Shown piece by piece: positions 26,031 through 39,991 of a stretch of 64,000 nt of DNA. This DNA comes from Otis tarda (taxonomy: Eukaryota > Chordata > Aves > Otidiformes > Otididae): positions 70,396,052 to 70,460,051 of the forward strand of contig CM048591.1 of assembly GCA_026413225.1 (NCBI GenBank). The letters run 5' to 3'. A program made the translations under genes and the position numbers. How positions within the stretch are numbered: the stretch's first letter is position 1; every line of letters starts with the position of its first letter. Under the pieces are notes generated by a model that ran no database searches, had not been told where the DNA came from, and was given only the letters and a program-made list of their open reading frames with translations.

Positions 26031-26825
26031 AGAATAGAATAGAACAGAACAGAATAGAACAGAACATTTTATGTTGGAAGGGATGTACAATGATTATCTA
26101 GTCCAACTGCCTGACCACTTCAGGGCTCACCAAAAATTAAAACGTGTTGTTAAGGCCATTGTCCAAATGGCTCTTAAACATTGACAGGCTCGGAGCATTA
26201 ACCGCCTCTCTAGGAAGTTTATTCCAGTGTTTGACCACCCTCTCAGTAAATAAATGTGTCCTAATGTTAAGTCAGAACCTCCCCTGGCACAGCTTTGAGC
26301 CATTCCCATGTGTCCTGTCACTGGATCCCAAGAAGAAGAGCTCAGCACGTCCCTCTCCACTTCCCCTTCTCAGGAAGCTGTAGAGAGCAATGAGTTCACC
26401 CCTCAGCTGCCTTTTCTCCAAACTAGAAGAACCCAGAGTTCTCAGTCACTCCTCACAGGGGATACCTTCCAGCCTCTTCCACCACCGCTTTGTTGCCCTT
26501 CTTTGGATCCATAGAAGGACCTTCACACCCTTCTTAAATTGTTGGGCCTAGAACTGCATACAGTACTCAAGGTGAGGCTGCACAAATGCTAAATGTGATG
26601 AGATAATAACCCCTTTTGACAGGCTGGCTATGCTGTGTTTGAGGCACCCCAGAATATGATTTGGCTGCCAGGGAATACTGCTAACTCATATTGCGCCTGC
26701 TGTCAAATGGCACCCCCAGATCCCTTTCTACAGGGCTACTCTCCAGCCTCTCTTCTCACAATTTGTACTTATGTCCAGTTATTCCATCCTAGGAGCCGAA
26801 ACTGGCACTTAGACTTCTTGAATGT
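26031..26825 (-). mobile_element. Older CR1 LINE fragment, about 790 bp
   Basis: The left end is a CR1 3' terminus expanded into AGAATAGAAC-type repeats (26031-26067). It is followed by TTGGAAGGGATGTAC, CTAGTCCAACTGCCTGACC and AACCGCCTCTCTAGGAAG. It then runs through diverged RT C-terminal sequence (GCACGTCCCTCTCC, GCTTTGTTGCCCTTCTTTGG, TACTCAAGGTGAGGCTGC) to about GGCACTTAGACTTCTTGAA. Wording and block order differ from the younger CR1 copies in this window, indicating another, older CR1 subfamily. Reading frames are broken. It stops where a second CR1 begins. Confidence 0.88.
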
Positions 26826-27015
26826 CATAGATTCATAGATTCATAGAATAGTTTGGATTGGAAGGGACATTTAAAGGACACCTAGTCCAACCATTCCACA
26901 AGAAGCAGGGACATCTTCAACCAGATCAGGTTGCTCAGAGCCCTGTCCAACCTGGCCTTGAATGTTCCCAGGGATGGGGCATCTACCACCTCTCTGGGCA
27001 ACCTGTGCCAGTGCT
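26826..27015 (-). mobile_element. CR1 LINE 3' fragment, about 190 bp
   Basis: It starts with repeated CATAGATT octamers of the CR1 3' terminus, then TTGGATTGGAAGGGACATTT and the GCAGGGACATCTTCAACC and TCTCTGGGCAACCTGTGCC blocks, and is truncated right after that. It belongs to the younger CR1 type and is joined head-to-tail to the 5' end of the older element. Confidence 0.93.
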
Positions 27016-30000
27016 GAAGTCTGTTCACTAGAAAGCTAGTGCTATGCTGGGATAGTTTTCTCTTTCTCTATCTTTCTCCTAATTGCATTGATCTCAGCTG
27101 ACCACTGCAATCTAAATTCCTAGCTCTTACCAGAGAACAGCAAAAGAAAAAAATATTTTTATAAAAAATTACATGGACTTACCAACAATGGCCATCATAT
27201 AATAAAGGCTACTGTATCTCACATCAATCCCTTACTGAAACTTTCTGTTTTGAGCTAGTTTATTGAAACTTATTGTCTAAAAGATTCTAGGATACCCTCT
27301 CCTAGAAAAGGTTAGTAACAGTGTGCCAACCTCCTAACACAGCTGCAGGTGTTAAATAGGTAATTCTATACGGCTTAAAGGCTTCACTAAGCCACCTTCA
27401 GTGGAGTTATCCAAGTTTGAGATGCAATCCTGAGGGAAGAAATTACTCAATTTGCACTTAATTTCCTTTATTCTGGCTGAGATCCTTGCAAGAACCATTT
27501 GGAAAGGGTATGGTGGCTTGAAACATACAGACATTTATGTATGAAAGTTACAGAACTTTCTTCTTCTTCCCTAGCAGATTTCTAATTAAAAAAAAAAATA
27601 AATCTGTTACAGCAGTTAGAATGTGTGATAAAGCTAGAATACTGTCTTCTAAGGAAACAGCTTCTTTTTCTATCATGCAACAGGAGATTCCCATGGGGAA
27701 GCTACTGAATCTCTTGTGTGTGTCTTTCAGTATCCAGTTCACAGACATGGACTGCCTGAAAATTGAATTTCTGCTTTTGAAAAATGCTAAATTTATAACC
27801 CTGGTGGGAGACAATTACTTGTGGTAGAGCAGGCTATGGCCTGGTGCATGCGGCTTTTTAACAATGCCTTGGCAAAACACCTGAGCAGTTACTGTGAAAG
27901 ACCACATACGGGGTCAGCAAGTGCTAATGTTGTTTGCTTACTTCTTGGTCTGCTTACTAGGGCTGGTCAAATAGTATTCATATCAATGGTTTTATGTGAA
28001 GCAACGTCAACCACATCAACGACTAGATTCAAAGAGTTTCCAATTTCTTTAAACACAAATTCTGTAGCCAGAGGTTTTCTTCCAGATCCAGCTGCCGTGA
28101 CATATGACACTACAACACTTACTTCTTACTATTCCTTTCTTCTGAAGCTTACTGCCCAAAAAGCTCTGTCAACGGAGTAGTTCATGTGAGTTTTTATCTG
28201 ACTCAGGTCATATCAATCAAGTCAGGTCAAACCTGTTAGCTCTGCTGATATTGCAAGGAGTAGATTAAGAAACAGTCTATTAGCAGATGTGTGAGCAAAA
28301 GCCCATAGCAGGGGGGTAGTAAAAAGCAACTGGAGGGCAGTAATAGCTTAAACTGCTACAGATATTTACAAAATGTACATTTGTTTACAATCAAGCAAAT
28401 ATCTTGAGACTGAGTTTCCAACCACAGTTTTGGCAATCATTTTTTTTTGTTTGTTTTATATTCCTTTGCACATACCTCCACCAAGTTAGAGACCTAGGTA
28501 AAATTTCAGTGACAAAAAGATAAAGAAATTCCTGCTTGGAAAATGTAGCAAGAATGAAATAGTAAATGACAAATAAAACAAACCTCCACAATAACTTTTG
28601 TCTCTCTTGTTTAACTCAGTTCCCCACGTGCCAGTGTAAACAAGCAAAACACAGAGGTTTTTTCTCCTATTCCTTCAATACTCCTCCCAGTTTTGTTTCC
28701 ACAGAGAGAAAAATCTCAACTATCCCAAGACCAAGCTTCTCTCCAGTTCACTAAAACATCCAATTTTTTTCTGGGCTGTAATAATTGATCTAAATGTAGT
28801 AAATTCGTTTTAGAAGGTGTCTGAACACAGTGACCCTTGCCTAAGTTTATTTATCTTTGTTATTGTTCTTTACAACTTCAGTACCGAGTGTCCCATGGAT
28901 CATGTCCTGTTGGAGAATCTTCTATCACAAAGTTTGACAGAGGTAAAGCAGGCACAGGAAAGGCCCTTGAACAGAATCCTTGTAGTGAGGACTATATTCT
29001 TGGTTGAAGTCTAAAAGTCCTCTTTACCTTCTCTCAGGCAGCTAGGATTTTGTCTTCAGTTGTGGTAACTTCCAAAACTATGCTGGAAGAGAAAAAGCAA
29101 ATTCGTTTCCCTTTGCCAGCCCTACTGATCACCAAATAGAAGTCATATGAGAGGCAAATGTACCTTCCACACTAAATCTTCTACATGTGTACTCTAAATA
29201 GATAGTTTAAGCAGATAAACTTCCTCTGTACAAACTGCAGGGCATAGTACTGAACAGTCTTGATCATGTACCTGAGCTCACCAAGCCACACTGTAGCTCC
29301 TTTTTAACCTCTACATCCTAATTCCCTTTGCACAGATTTGAGGCATGGAATGAGGAGTTGTAACACAGGATCAAAGCACAGCCTGTGTGCTCACGTAAGT
29401 TTAGGAGCTGAGGTGACCTTGTCTCCCAATTTGAAAAGTAGTATTAGTGGCCATTCTTTTCTCTGTTCTCAAACAAATTAATAGAGGTCTCCTTACTTTC
29501 TATACCTTCGGTCACATGGATTAAAAATAAATCTGTCAAGACTTCTCTGAAAAATAGCAGATCTCAGAGTAAAATGATTTGATTTGTTGGGTCATGTTAC
29601 TCTTTATTTGTGGAAGTGTAGACAACTGTGGAAGTACCTGAATCGTAGCACAATTATCATCCATGACTACCATCACAAATACATAAACATTTAGGTGACT
29701 TGCAATGCAAAGTGAACAGTGAATACTTATTCCTGTGTATGCTAAACAATTTGGAGACTACATCTGAAAAGTATTAACTGATGGTTTTTATTGGCCAATA
29801 GCTGTTACATCCACAGTAGTTGTGACTGATGTGTGAAGAATTTTATCTTTAAGAATGGGATAACAGCATATGAGTATTATTCCAAATGAAGAGTTCAACC
29901 AGCTTCTTTTTTCCTATTCAGTCAAGAACATACTAGTTCATGTCAGTGATCCCGTAACAATGGCATTGTTTTGGTTACAATTTTATCCAAGTCAGAAACT

Positions 30001-31573
30001 CATTTCAGAAATGGGAATTTTTGATATTTCAATTAAGTTAAGAATCTGTTCTTCAAGTAGAGTGCAAAATATGGGTCTTTGTTAGCCAAAGACATACCTC
30101 AGCAGAAGAGAGAGATGAACCCATATTGGCAAGGTACCAATCTGGGTTTCCTTGATCAGATATTTTCCTTTATCTTGTATACATATCCTTAAGTAAACAC
30201 CAAAATAATTAGTACATAATTCTTCTCACTGAATGTCTACTTTGAAGGCATACTGAAAACAAAGCTTATAGAGGAGGGAAAAATGAAGACAGGTTTACGG
30301 GTGCAATCAGTAAGAATAGCATGGTAACAAGGCACATATTGGTAAGTGTTTATATAGGTTTTCTTTGCAAAGTCTTTTGAAAAGCAGTATAATGTCAGCC
30401 TTTCAGCAGACCCAGAAAAAGTAGTCAAAAATATCTTTAAATTGAAGACACTGACCCATTATTGCAAAAGTATATGGAGTCGCTCAAAATAGCTGTTCAA
30501 ATGTGCTGAAGCTTCCAGTTCAAATTCTGTGTTTCTATAGACTATGGACTCCTTATGCAATCTGATGTCCATGAACATGTCTGTGACTTTTGCCATACAC
30601 TGTTTTTATGCACATTCACTATGAATCAAGGCTACTAGATGCTGTTAGCAACATATATTAGAGCTGAAGTAAATTCAAAATGTCATTGTTGAGTAGTCAT
30701 AACAATAAATTTTTCACAGTAAATATGTAAATGAAACAATGCCAAGACAGAAACAGTTCTGGAGGTAATATCCTTGAAATCTCTAGAAAAATAATTCAGA
30801 GTTCTACCATCTTGAGTGAGCTCAAGGCACATGAAAAGCACTCACCTGCTTAAAGCAGGAGTACTAATTTTAAGGTTTTGCCTCTACTGAGGAAGTCTGC
30901 TCAGTTTCTCTGCCTAGCTCTTTAGATTTCAGAGTAGTTTTGGTAACTTTTGCTGCTGAGGGAGGAGCTGTTGTACATAAAAATTGCCAGAGTGCCTCTT
31001 TGTAACAGACCAAGTGTCTCCCCAGTGAACTCATTATGCTAAATGAGCATTTAGTTTGGCTTCTTCAGCATTCTTTGGTAATTAATGTGTAGTTTTGAGC
31101 GGAAGCTTTCAGGTTGCAACTTCCTTAGTCCCCTTTTCTTCTTACTCCAAACTATAAAAAAAAAATCAATGCTCATTTTTACCTGCAAAACTTACTACTG
31201 CTTGCCCCACCTCTGATCAGGAAATGTCCTTGTAGGAATGGTTTTCTTTTGACTCTTGATAAAACTGAAAAACACTTTGTAGAAAGCCAGAAAGAAGACT
31301 CCTTTGTGTCCTGCAGTAGAGAAACTGCAGTTACCAGACTGAGTAACTATTCACAGAACAAAAAGATTTTGGAAATCATGACTAACACCAAAAACCCAAG
31401 GAAGTTTTCCATTATAATATTGGGCACAGGGGATAAGAATAGATAAATCAAAAAAGTGTTCCCAAGAGAAATTGCATTCTTAGGATTTACAGAAAACAGG
31501 GGTAGGTTTTAAAAAAACCCCTGAGTTTAAATCTGAATTGTAATGTAAAGGAAGCTTTGTACCAGTTTTGTAT

Positions 31574-31586
31574 CACACACACACAC
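31574..31586. repeat. (CA)n short microsatellite next to an A tract
   Basis: About six CA units followed by TC and an A12 run. Confidence 0.85.
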
Positions 31587-33125
31587 TCAAAAAAAAAAAA
31601 TCAATCAGACTCTAGGATTAAAAATACCTCAGCTGAGCTTTGAAGATTTTTTTCCCTATTCTTATTAGAGTTGAAAGCATGCCCATTGATCTAGCAAGAG
31701 CAATTTGCTAATAATTAGACCAGAAAGAGAAGACCTGGGATTTTAACCAGGAAGTGGGGAGGAAGAGGTGCTCAAACTTCACAAGTCCCATTTTAATACT
31801 GATGAAGAAGGAACAACTGGCACCCTTCCTTACAGCAAAATATATACAATTATGTTTGTTACTATCTCAAATTACCATACAAAGCCACAAGTCCAATGGT
31901 TTATAGACTCATACAGAGATTCAGATAGGAGATTATAGACAGCAATACTATTTGAGATAAACATAAAATACTTTTAATGCTTACTGATATGAGGTACAAG
32001 ATCTCTGGTTCTCCACACCATCTGCAAGTGAGCTTTTTCTAATTAGCTCAGTGCACATTACCGATGCTTGTAGCTGGATTGTCCCAGAAGTGGTAGGTTG
32101 CATTACATAAAGTAGAGAGTAACTCAGAAACACCTGATTTTAAATAATAATTATGTCTGAAAATTTCTACAGAAATGTTTATGCATTCTAGCTTGATAAA
32201 ATTTAAAAACAAAAAAGTGTGAAGGAATGTCTGTTTTTATGAGTTAAGAAAGTAACTGTTTCTTTCATCATCTCAGCTGTGAATGCTTATCAATCATTTA
32301 AAAACAATTAAAGGTACTAATTTACTCAAAATATACAATGCTTTTTCTTTGTTTTTAAAAAAAAGAAATCAATTTTAGTTTGAAAGACACATTAAAATGT
32401 AAGCTCAAGAATATGGGATAGAAGATTGCAATTGCTAACACTTTTTTTTTCTCATCTACCAAAAGAAATCAAATGAAACCAGTTCGCCTCTAGGGTTTTA
32501 AATATCATTAAAATTCATCTTAATAATGAAGTTAAAATTAGCTGAAAGAAGACAAAATTAAAAAAAAAAAAATCCTCAACCAAAAACCTTTCACCCTGCC
32601 AACACATGAGTTTATTCAAGAAAAATGGATAAAAGTAATGCCTGTTGTATATATTTCAAATGAACAGTGAGATATCAAAAGTGTAGGTGTCACTGGGCTT
32701 AGGAAGTACAAGACTGCATATACATTCTGCAGATACATTTTCAAAAGCAATAAATGTGTGTTTTCCAAATAAGACATAAAGTACACAAAATATAAAAACA
32801 AAGATATGAAGATGTGCTATATTGATAGTAACACTCACACTGAAAATATATGGTTCCAATACAGCCTTTTTATTTATTTATCTGCAGAAGAAAGAAAGCA
32901 TGGTGCAGAGGTCAGTAAGTGCATCTAATCTATCCAGGGCCCTCATAAATGCTTTAATGAGTTTGCTTGCATTCACTGACCTTGATCTTAAACTGTGTTG
33001 AGAGCTTTCCGTTCCTACAGTGTGTGGAAAGCACCTTACAGTATTGAGCCTGCTGTCTCCCATCCCCTCAGAATGTGCACTGAACCTATTAGGAATGTTT
33101 TATATCACAAATTAAGTCCTTTAGG

Positions 33126-33140
33126 AAAAAAAAAAAAAAA
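33126..33140 (+). repeat. A15 homopolymer
   Basis: An uninterrupted A run. Confidence 0.85.
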
Positions 33141-36100
33141 GCTTGTCGCATCCCAGCTATAACAATGATGCTGACAATAACAGATAGTGCTGTAAAGCTG
33201 AACAAAATTCTATAGCTGTCAGGAAAGATCCTCATCTTACTGTCTTTTTACCCTGTCTGACTGTCAGTTTTAGTAGCACTAAATCATTGTGCAGCCATTT
33301 TAAACATTCTACATGCTTTAAACAGATCCATGTTAAAAACAAGCACATGTTCACTCTGCCTTGATGAAGAGTGTAAACAGAAAGAAGTCTGGCCCGAGGA
33401 GGTATTTCCACTTGCCCTTTTGCCCTTAATGCATAGAAGAAATTTTTTCAAAAGCAAAAACAGCATGGATGAAGGAAGGGGAAGGTTGAATTTGCCAAAA
33501 GGAAATTACCCTCTGACAAGTTTCTTCATAGATTCTTTCAACCTAAGAGTTGCAGGGTAACAAAGTCTGTGAGTCAGACACAGCTAAATCTGAAATTACA
33601 GAATTCGGAGACGGGGCCGTTATAGCCAAGATAACACCAGTCACTGGAACTCCACTGTTCTTCTACCTCTCCTCCTCATTTTGTAGTATTGTCATATATA
33701 TACAGAAGCAACACAAAAACCTTGAGTTTAACAGCACTGTCAGAATGCAGAGATCTACAAAGCTTTGCAGTCAATCAACGCAAGTGCTTGTTACCACCTC
33801 CTCACAGTCTGACTGATTCTGGAAATAGCTATTGCCACTAAAGACTGTGCCCAGTCTTTAGCATTCGTTTGACTGCTTCACATCTCTCGCCAAAACATGA
33901 CTTTACCCCCTTTCAAGCCTCTTTATAACACCAGTTCCTTTCACTATGCAGGATAGATAATGCCTGTGTGGAACACCTTCCTACAGAAACGTTTGGATGC
34001 TATAAGCTAACATGCGTCCAGAAAGCAACCTGATATCTTTATGGAAGAAAAATCCACCACAGAGGATTAACACCCTAACAGTACTTCAGAAAGTCTCCGT
34101 GCTGAGTTGCTGACAACTAGGAGAGCATTCTGGGAAAGTATTTCAACATCTGTCCATTATACTCTTCCCCATTCATCAGTAAGCAGCTACTCTGAAATAG
34201 GATACTGTGCTAGATGGTCTCACTGGGGACAGTTGATCTTCTTTTCACCTGCAATTTTTCAGTGTTGCTTCTGGCTACTGATAAAAACAGAATTAAGCAA
34301 AATGAAAACTTTAGCTGAAAACTATGCCTGCAACTAATTACTGTTCTATTTGTTCTCCCTGGCTAGCAGTTTATTCATAATACTGTCATGACTTTTGCTA
34401 AGATATTAAGTTCTTCAAAAGTTTGAGGTTTCCTTTAGTAATACATACATCCAGCACCTACAAGATCTGAATTGACTTTCCTCATCTAGGTGCTATTACA
34501 GTACAAACAAAAAGTACAACTGTACGATGCTTTTTTTGTGTGTTCTCAGACAGGTGGATGTCTAATTTTTCTCTTCTGAATCCTCCTTGAAATTGAAAAT
34601 AAAACCCCAAAAAACCACAGACCACAGGTTTAGCCAGTTTCCTTCCTGAGAAGGTGCGCGGGCTGTCATGGCCCTCTTTGAAATGTCTTCTGTCCTTTTA
34701 GATTTTCTACTTGCTCACTGTATTTTTAAGACCCTTGTGGCTTGTTTCACAAAGTGAATGCTTGGAACAGATCTGTAAATCCATGAAGTGTCTAAGAGTA
34801 CAAAAAAAAAAAAACAGCTGCTGCAGTTCAAAAAACCCTAATCTGCTTTTTTTTTTTTTTTAATTTAACATATAACTTTTCTTGGCATTTTGAACTTTAT
34901 GAAAGTAAACTGGAAATGCTTTGTTCTAATTAGCTTTTTCGAATTCTTTTTTTTTCAATCCACATTGCCTACAGCAAAATATTACCTTGAATATCTGAAG
35001 AGGCACAGCAGAGAAGATATTGACTGAGCTGTTAGCCAGAAGAGTTGAGAGTCTGGCCTTTGATGGAGCTAACATAATGAATGGATGTTTCCCTACAGCC
35101 CAGGTACTTGTTTGCGATAAAAACCCAGCATATTGGTGAGGTCTTTGCAACTGTTTGGCAATATTGCAAAAGCAGAATCTTTCAGTAAGCAAAGAAAAGT
35201 ATGGCACACCTGGAACACAGTGTCAGTAGTGCCTGTGCTAACAGCAATCAAATGCCTCTTCATATTTGCTAATCCTTGCTACATGGATCGGCATGATTCT
35301 GTCATCATTTCCCACTAAGTTCATACTTATATTTTAAGCACTCTGAAAAGATCAAGAGTGGGAACACTCCATAACTGCAGATAATCACCATTTGAAACAA
35401 AAGGAGCCCTTCATTCAGCTTTTTCCAGGCACTTACGTGTGACAAACAAAATGACAGCAGTGCATGGACCTCTTACACGATAACTTGTTTATTATTGTTA
35501 ACTACTTTGAAATGGTGGAATGGAGCTTCTAAAATTATTACCAAAGTACTTAAGGATGTAAATAAAACTAATGAGAAGCGATGCTGTTCTGGATGTTTCA
35601 GAGACCCATAATGATCTGTTAGGTCCAACAGCAGAATCCACACAGCATTGCCATAATGATCAGTTCTTCTGGTACTAACTGATGTTTCACTTATATGGCG
35701 AAGTGGCATACTCATATCTTACAGGAAAACTGTATCAAGCAGTATTCATTCGTAATCTAGACAGTTCAATAAATAGAACTGAATGAAACTAAGTAATCAC
35801 CTAACCAATATTTTTACTTCAGTGAGGTCTGTTTCCTCCTAGGCTCCTAGAAGCAAAGGAAATGCTGATACAGGAAGGAAGCCATTCCCATATCTTTATA
35901 GTAAACCCAGTGTGACCCAATGTTATTCCAGAATATCTAGTTCTTCTACACTTCTAAGCTCAGTAGAGGAGAGTATTCTGTTTGACTGGTATCTCGCTTA
36001 GCATGACAACAATTCTGACTTGAGCACGTAATTGCTATCATAATAAAAATATCCAATAAAAATAACATTAAAATAGTTTATCTTAGATTCTTTACTATGC

Positions 36101-37815
36101 TGCCTATGCATAAAATGATCAGTGTTCTCTCTTCAGCTTGCTAGTAAAAAATTTTCTAACACATAACAATAATTAAGGGCTTGCTGAATGAAACTGTGCT
36201 GATTATTCAGTGAAAATTGATTTTTCTTATTAACAAATCCAAAGAAAATATAAGCTCTGCTTTGTAAAACAGCCGTGATCTCAAAGGTTATACATTAAAC
36301 ATTAAATATAGTGCAGTTCACCATCTTCCAAGAAAAAGTAGTACGCTTTTGCATAACGGTTAACAGTAACCACTGTGGCAGCAATGATTTGAATTTTTCT
36401 GTTTCACACTTGAAAAGGGCTTGTGCACCTGCAAGTCTGTACTTTTTTTTTTTTCTGAATATATTGCTTTTTCTAATAAAAGATTTTTACCTAGAAGTAT
36501 TGCCTGTCTTATAAGACTCTATGATTTTCACTAATGTAACACTGTTCTTGGAGATTTTAATCTACTTTTCCAATGCAAAAAGTCAGGTCCGTCGCAACAC
36601 AGTAAATAAGACAAAGGAAGGCAAAGAAAGGTAGCAAGAATGTGTCCCAATCTATGTGTTACCTGGAGTATTAAAGACAGCATATTCATGTACTTGTATA
36701 CAAAATATATATTACTCCTGAAATCCTGGATCCGATGGACACAAACAGGAAAACAGAAGTCTTAATGTTTAACGGGACCAAACAATTGAATCCAGTGAAG
36801 TACAAGAGATTTCAAAGCTGAGGCTTTCCGCTGCTCACTGATATGTTTCTGTTGTTACAAACTGCCTGCCATTATGAAAAACCTTTAGTGCACAATGTAA
36901 CGATTGGTCATACGGAGGGAATTATCTTTATTTTCTGTTCTGCAGAAAGTAAAGCTGACATTAAAATCAACAACTCTGTCTTCAGCTGTTTAATCCTTTG
37001 ACTTACATTCAGAAAATATAATAATATATCAGTATCAGAGAGGAGTAATAATGGTGTTTAGTTTGCTACACACTAATTATTTCTACACATGCACAAAAGT
37101 CTGATGTGCTTTTGATTTTTCATTTATTGGTAGAAATTTTAGAGATTTTCATTGCTCCACTGGTTTCAATCTCAGCAGAAACACAGAAACAAATTATCTG
37201 CCTTTAAAGTCTGAGGTGTTCATAGATGGAATACTACTTACTATTAACTTGCATTGAGTGAAAATCTAGGGATGTCTTCCCTGAATAAATTAAATTATGT
37301 GATTGCTAGGTAAGTGAGAGAAAAGCATTCAAGTAAGCACAAGAACAGGAAGCAAAGTTCCGAAAGTCCCCAGAGTCCCTCTTCAGTCTACTCTATGCAT
37401 AAATTTAGAAAAAGAAAAAGAAAAGTGTATCAATGTATCTAAAAATATCAATTTGAGTGTAATATGGAAAATACTAATTTGAGTGATAACCATATTGTTG
37501 TGTCTCTGAGTTACTTATGCCTTTCAAAGAACATTAAAAAAAAAAAGAGAAAAGTTACTTTCAGCAAATGCTTATTTTGGTTGCTAAACTGATAACGGTA
37601 GTTCGTGAGATAATTTGGTTATTTTTCCTACAGGGAAATAAATACTTATTGCTTTATGTACTTTATATTGTTGAAAATCAATGATGTAACTACAAGTGTG
37701 GGAGTTACTGATTGAAATTCAAATCTTCTTGTAAGTTAATTCTCTGTCTTTTTAAGTTAGTTAACAGTTTACTTAACAACTCACTTAAAGGAAGCACAAT
37801 TTTGAAAAATAAACT

Positions 37816-37830
37816 TGTATGTATGTATGT
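37816..37830. repeat. (GTAT)n short microsatellite
   Basis: Between three and four TGTA units. Confidence 0.85.
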
Positions 37831-38975
37831 TTTGGAAAACTATATGAATTATTTTGTGCTGTAAACAAAATTTTTGTGTGGAAAATACATTGTTTCAATT
37901 GATCTAAATATAGCTTTTAAAGCATATTTATGATGTGTGATTCTTCTATTTAACATGCATTTTGGAGTTGCATTCATTTTTTACTTCAGCTGTTGTTTTC
38001 CATTATCAAAAAATAGTAACTGGTGGTATTATATTGAGAAGAAGATATGATTTAAAGATTTTATCTTGATTTTCAAATTTCATAGGCTTGAAATAGATCT
38101 ATATGTATTCATAGTCTTAAACTTCTGATTAGATTTACTTGCTGTCTATAGGAGGAATGTACATGCAGAATATATTCCTGGATGGAAGCTGAAGTATTAT
38201 TCTTCTATCTTTTGTTTTGCTTTCTTTTAAGCTTATAGTAATAAAATCAGTTCATTACCTGAAGCTATTCTTCACAGCTCATTCTTCTGAAAATAAGTAC
38301 CACAAATAATGAATATACCCTATTTAGAATTTTAGGCAGGAGAGGAGGGGTTTTCTTTGCTACTGTTCTGTTGGATTATGTCCTCAGGTATGTTGTTGAA
38401 AGTTAAATAATGCATTGAAAGATGGAGAGTACTAAATAATGCAGGTTTGCAGGGTATGAGTTTTCTTATGCTAAGTGAGGGAACATTCTTCGAACAGGAA
38501 ATTGTAACTGGAAGAAAAATATATCCTTGTGCTAGAGAATTTTTTCATTTTAATTTTAGTCAATAAAAACAATTCATTAAGTTTCCAAATTAGTCATCAC
38601 ACGTATATTCTAGGTCAGAAATTCAGGCAACTGTCTGAAAACTTATCCATTAGGTACTATGTATCAACATGTGAACAAGCACAAGCATTGGAAAAGAGAA
38701 TATGTTCTTTTGTGCCGTAGTCAAGTTAAAAAACACTTATGGGAGAATTTACTTTCTTTGATTCTTTCTTACTACAATTTGATCAGGTGGCATCTGATTG
38801 CCTAAACATCCCTCGTTTAAGACATTTTTACTTCTCCGCACTTTCCTGTGAATTTGGTGTCATATTTCAGGCCTCGTTTGTAACTCAGATAAAATACAAC
38901 ATGTAGAGAGTTAACCTCAGTAACAATTTGCTTTATTTCCAAACAAACAAAAATGTCAATATGGTATCTAAAATA

Positions 38976-39006
38976 TTTTTTCCTTTTTTTTTTTTTTTTG
39001 TTCTAG
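38976..39006 (+). repeat. Pyrimidine tract ending in TTCTAG
   Basis: A T-rich tract with T16 (38984-38999) followed by GTTCTAG. It looks like a 3' splice site, but no coding frame or other exon evidence follows. Confidence 0.6.
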
Positions 39007-39918
39007 AGACATAAGAACTAGCAGTGGTAGCTCACCAAATCATTATTATATTATTTCTTTGAACATAATACCTGGGACATCCTCAGAGTGGACTCTTTAC
39101 ACCTGAGACCAGACACTCTGCCTCTTAAGAGAGATGCACTTCACCATCCCAGTCTCTGTGCATGTGTCCTGGCTCGCTCACATCTACAGAGCAAGCGTGC
39201 TCCATGGGACCTCCTGCAGAGCACTGTGGCTGGGAAATGGGGAACAGCACTCACCTAGATGTTGTCTTGATAGGCAGCAAGGATGTGTCCTAGAACCACA
39301 CAAAGGGACCAAGACTGCTGAGCACATCTGCTTCCAAGAGCTATAACACCTATTTCAACAGCAAGAACAGTAAAAGATTAATTGTGAGACAACATTAGCT
39401 AGCCTTGTACGCAGAGTATCAGAGAAAACATTTCCTTTCTGCTAAGCAGGATTTAAAATAGTCATTCTGATTTTATAGAGGTTTCATAAAATTATGATGC
39501 TTTTTAATTTTGATGAGATTAGAATCCAGGAATTAGAGCTGAAACTCAGAAAGTGCTTTGTGGGGTTTGTGACATCCATACCAGCAAATAAAACAGGGCC
39601 AGGGGCCCAAGTGCTGAGCCTTGTTTATTCATACTGTTAACCCTTTAGGACTCTCCACAGCAGAATGTTGATCTGTATCAGCTGTCATGTGATCAGACAC
39701 TTCCTGGGTAGAGTTCAGGGACTAGGATGTGCCAGGGGTCCTTCCGACACAGACATAAGGCTCTAAAGAGGAGGTGTTTGGCAGTTTTGTTTTTTTTTCT
39801 CTGTGAGCAGGGGTTTGCAGCCTGATTTTATGATCAGACAATGATCGCCGCTCTTTGGTCTTGAGTCCAACCCTTGAGTCCAATGCATCCATTCAGTGAT
39901 GAGCTCCAGCTGTCTGGA

Positions 39919-39991
39919 GATGAGAACCGGGATTCTACTGCACTCTGCTCAGTTGCCAGTGCTACACGTTAAGCCATTTAACTATGCCGTC
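39919..39991 (-). repeat. tRNA-like domain, probable MIR/CORE-SINE-type remnant
   Basis: On the minus strand a 73-nt segment has tRNA-like features. TAGTTAAATGG at plus 39974-39984 resembles an RNA polymerase III A box. A perfect 4-bp D-stem pairs GTTA with TAAC around a 7-nt loop containing GG. GAATCCCGG (plus 39927-39935) matches the B-box end and T-arm 3' strand of tRNA-derived SINEs. Acceptor, anticodon and T stems do not pair properly, so it is not a functional tRNA. The order GCATAGT...GGCTTAACG...AGCA...GAATCCCGGTTCT...CAGCTGG resembles the head of MIR-like SINEs and continues toward plus 39900. The flank beyond is too diverged to trace. Confidence 0.45.

Noticed and set aside
38976-39006. 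Polypyrimidine tract plus CTAG as a splice acceptor
   Set aside because: The downstream sequence has no recognisable coding frame; T-rich runs are common in this window.
39919-39991. A functional tRNA gene
   Set aside because: Acceptor, anticodon and T stems do not pair; only the D-arm and B-box-like parts survive.
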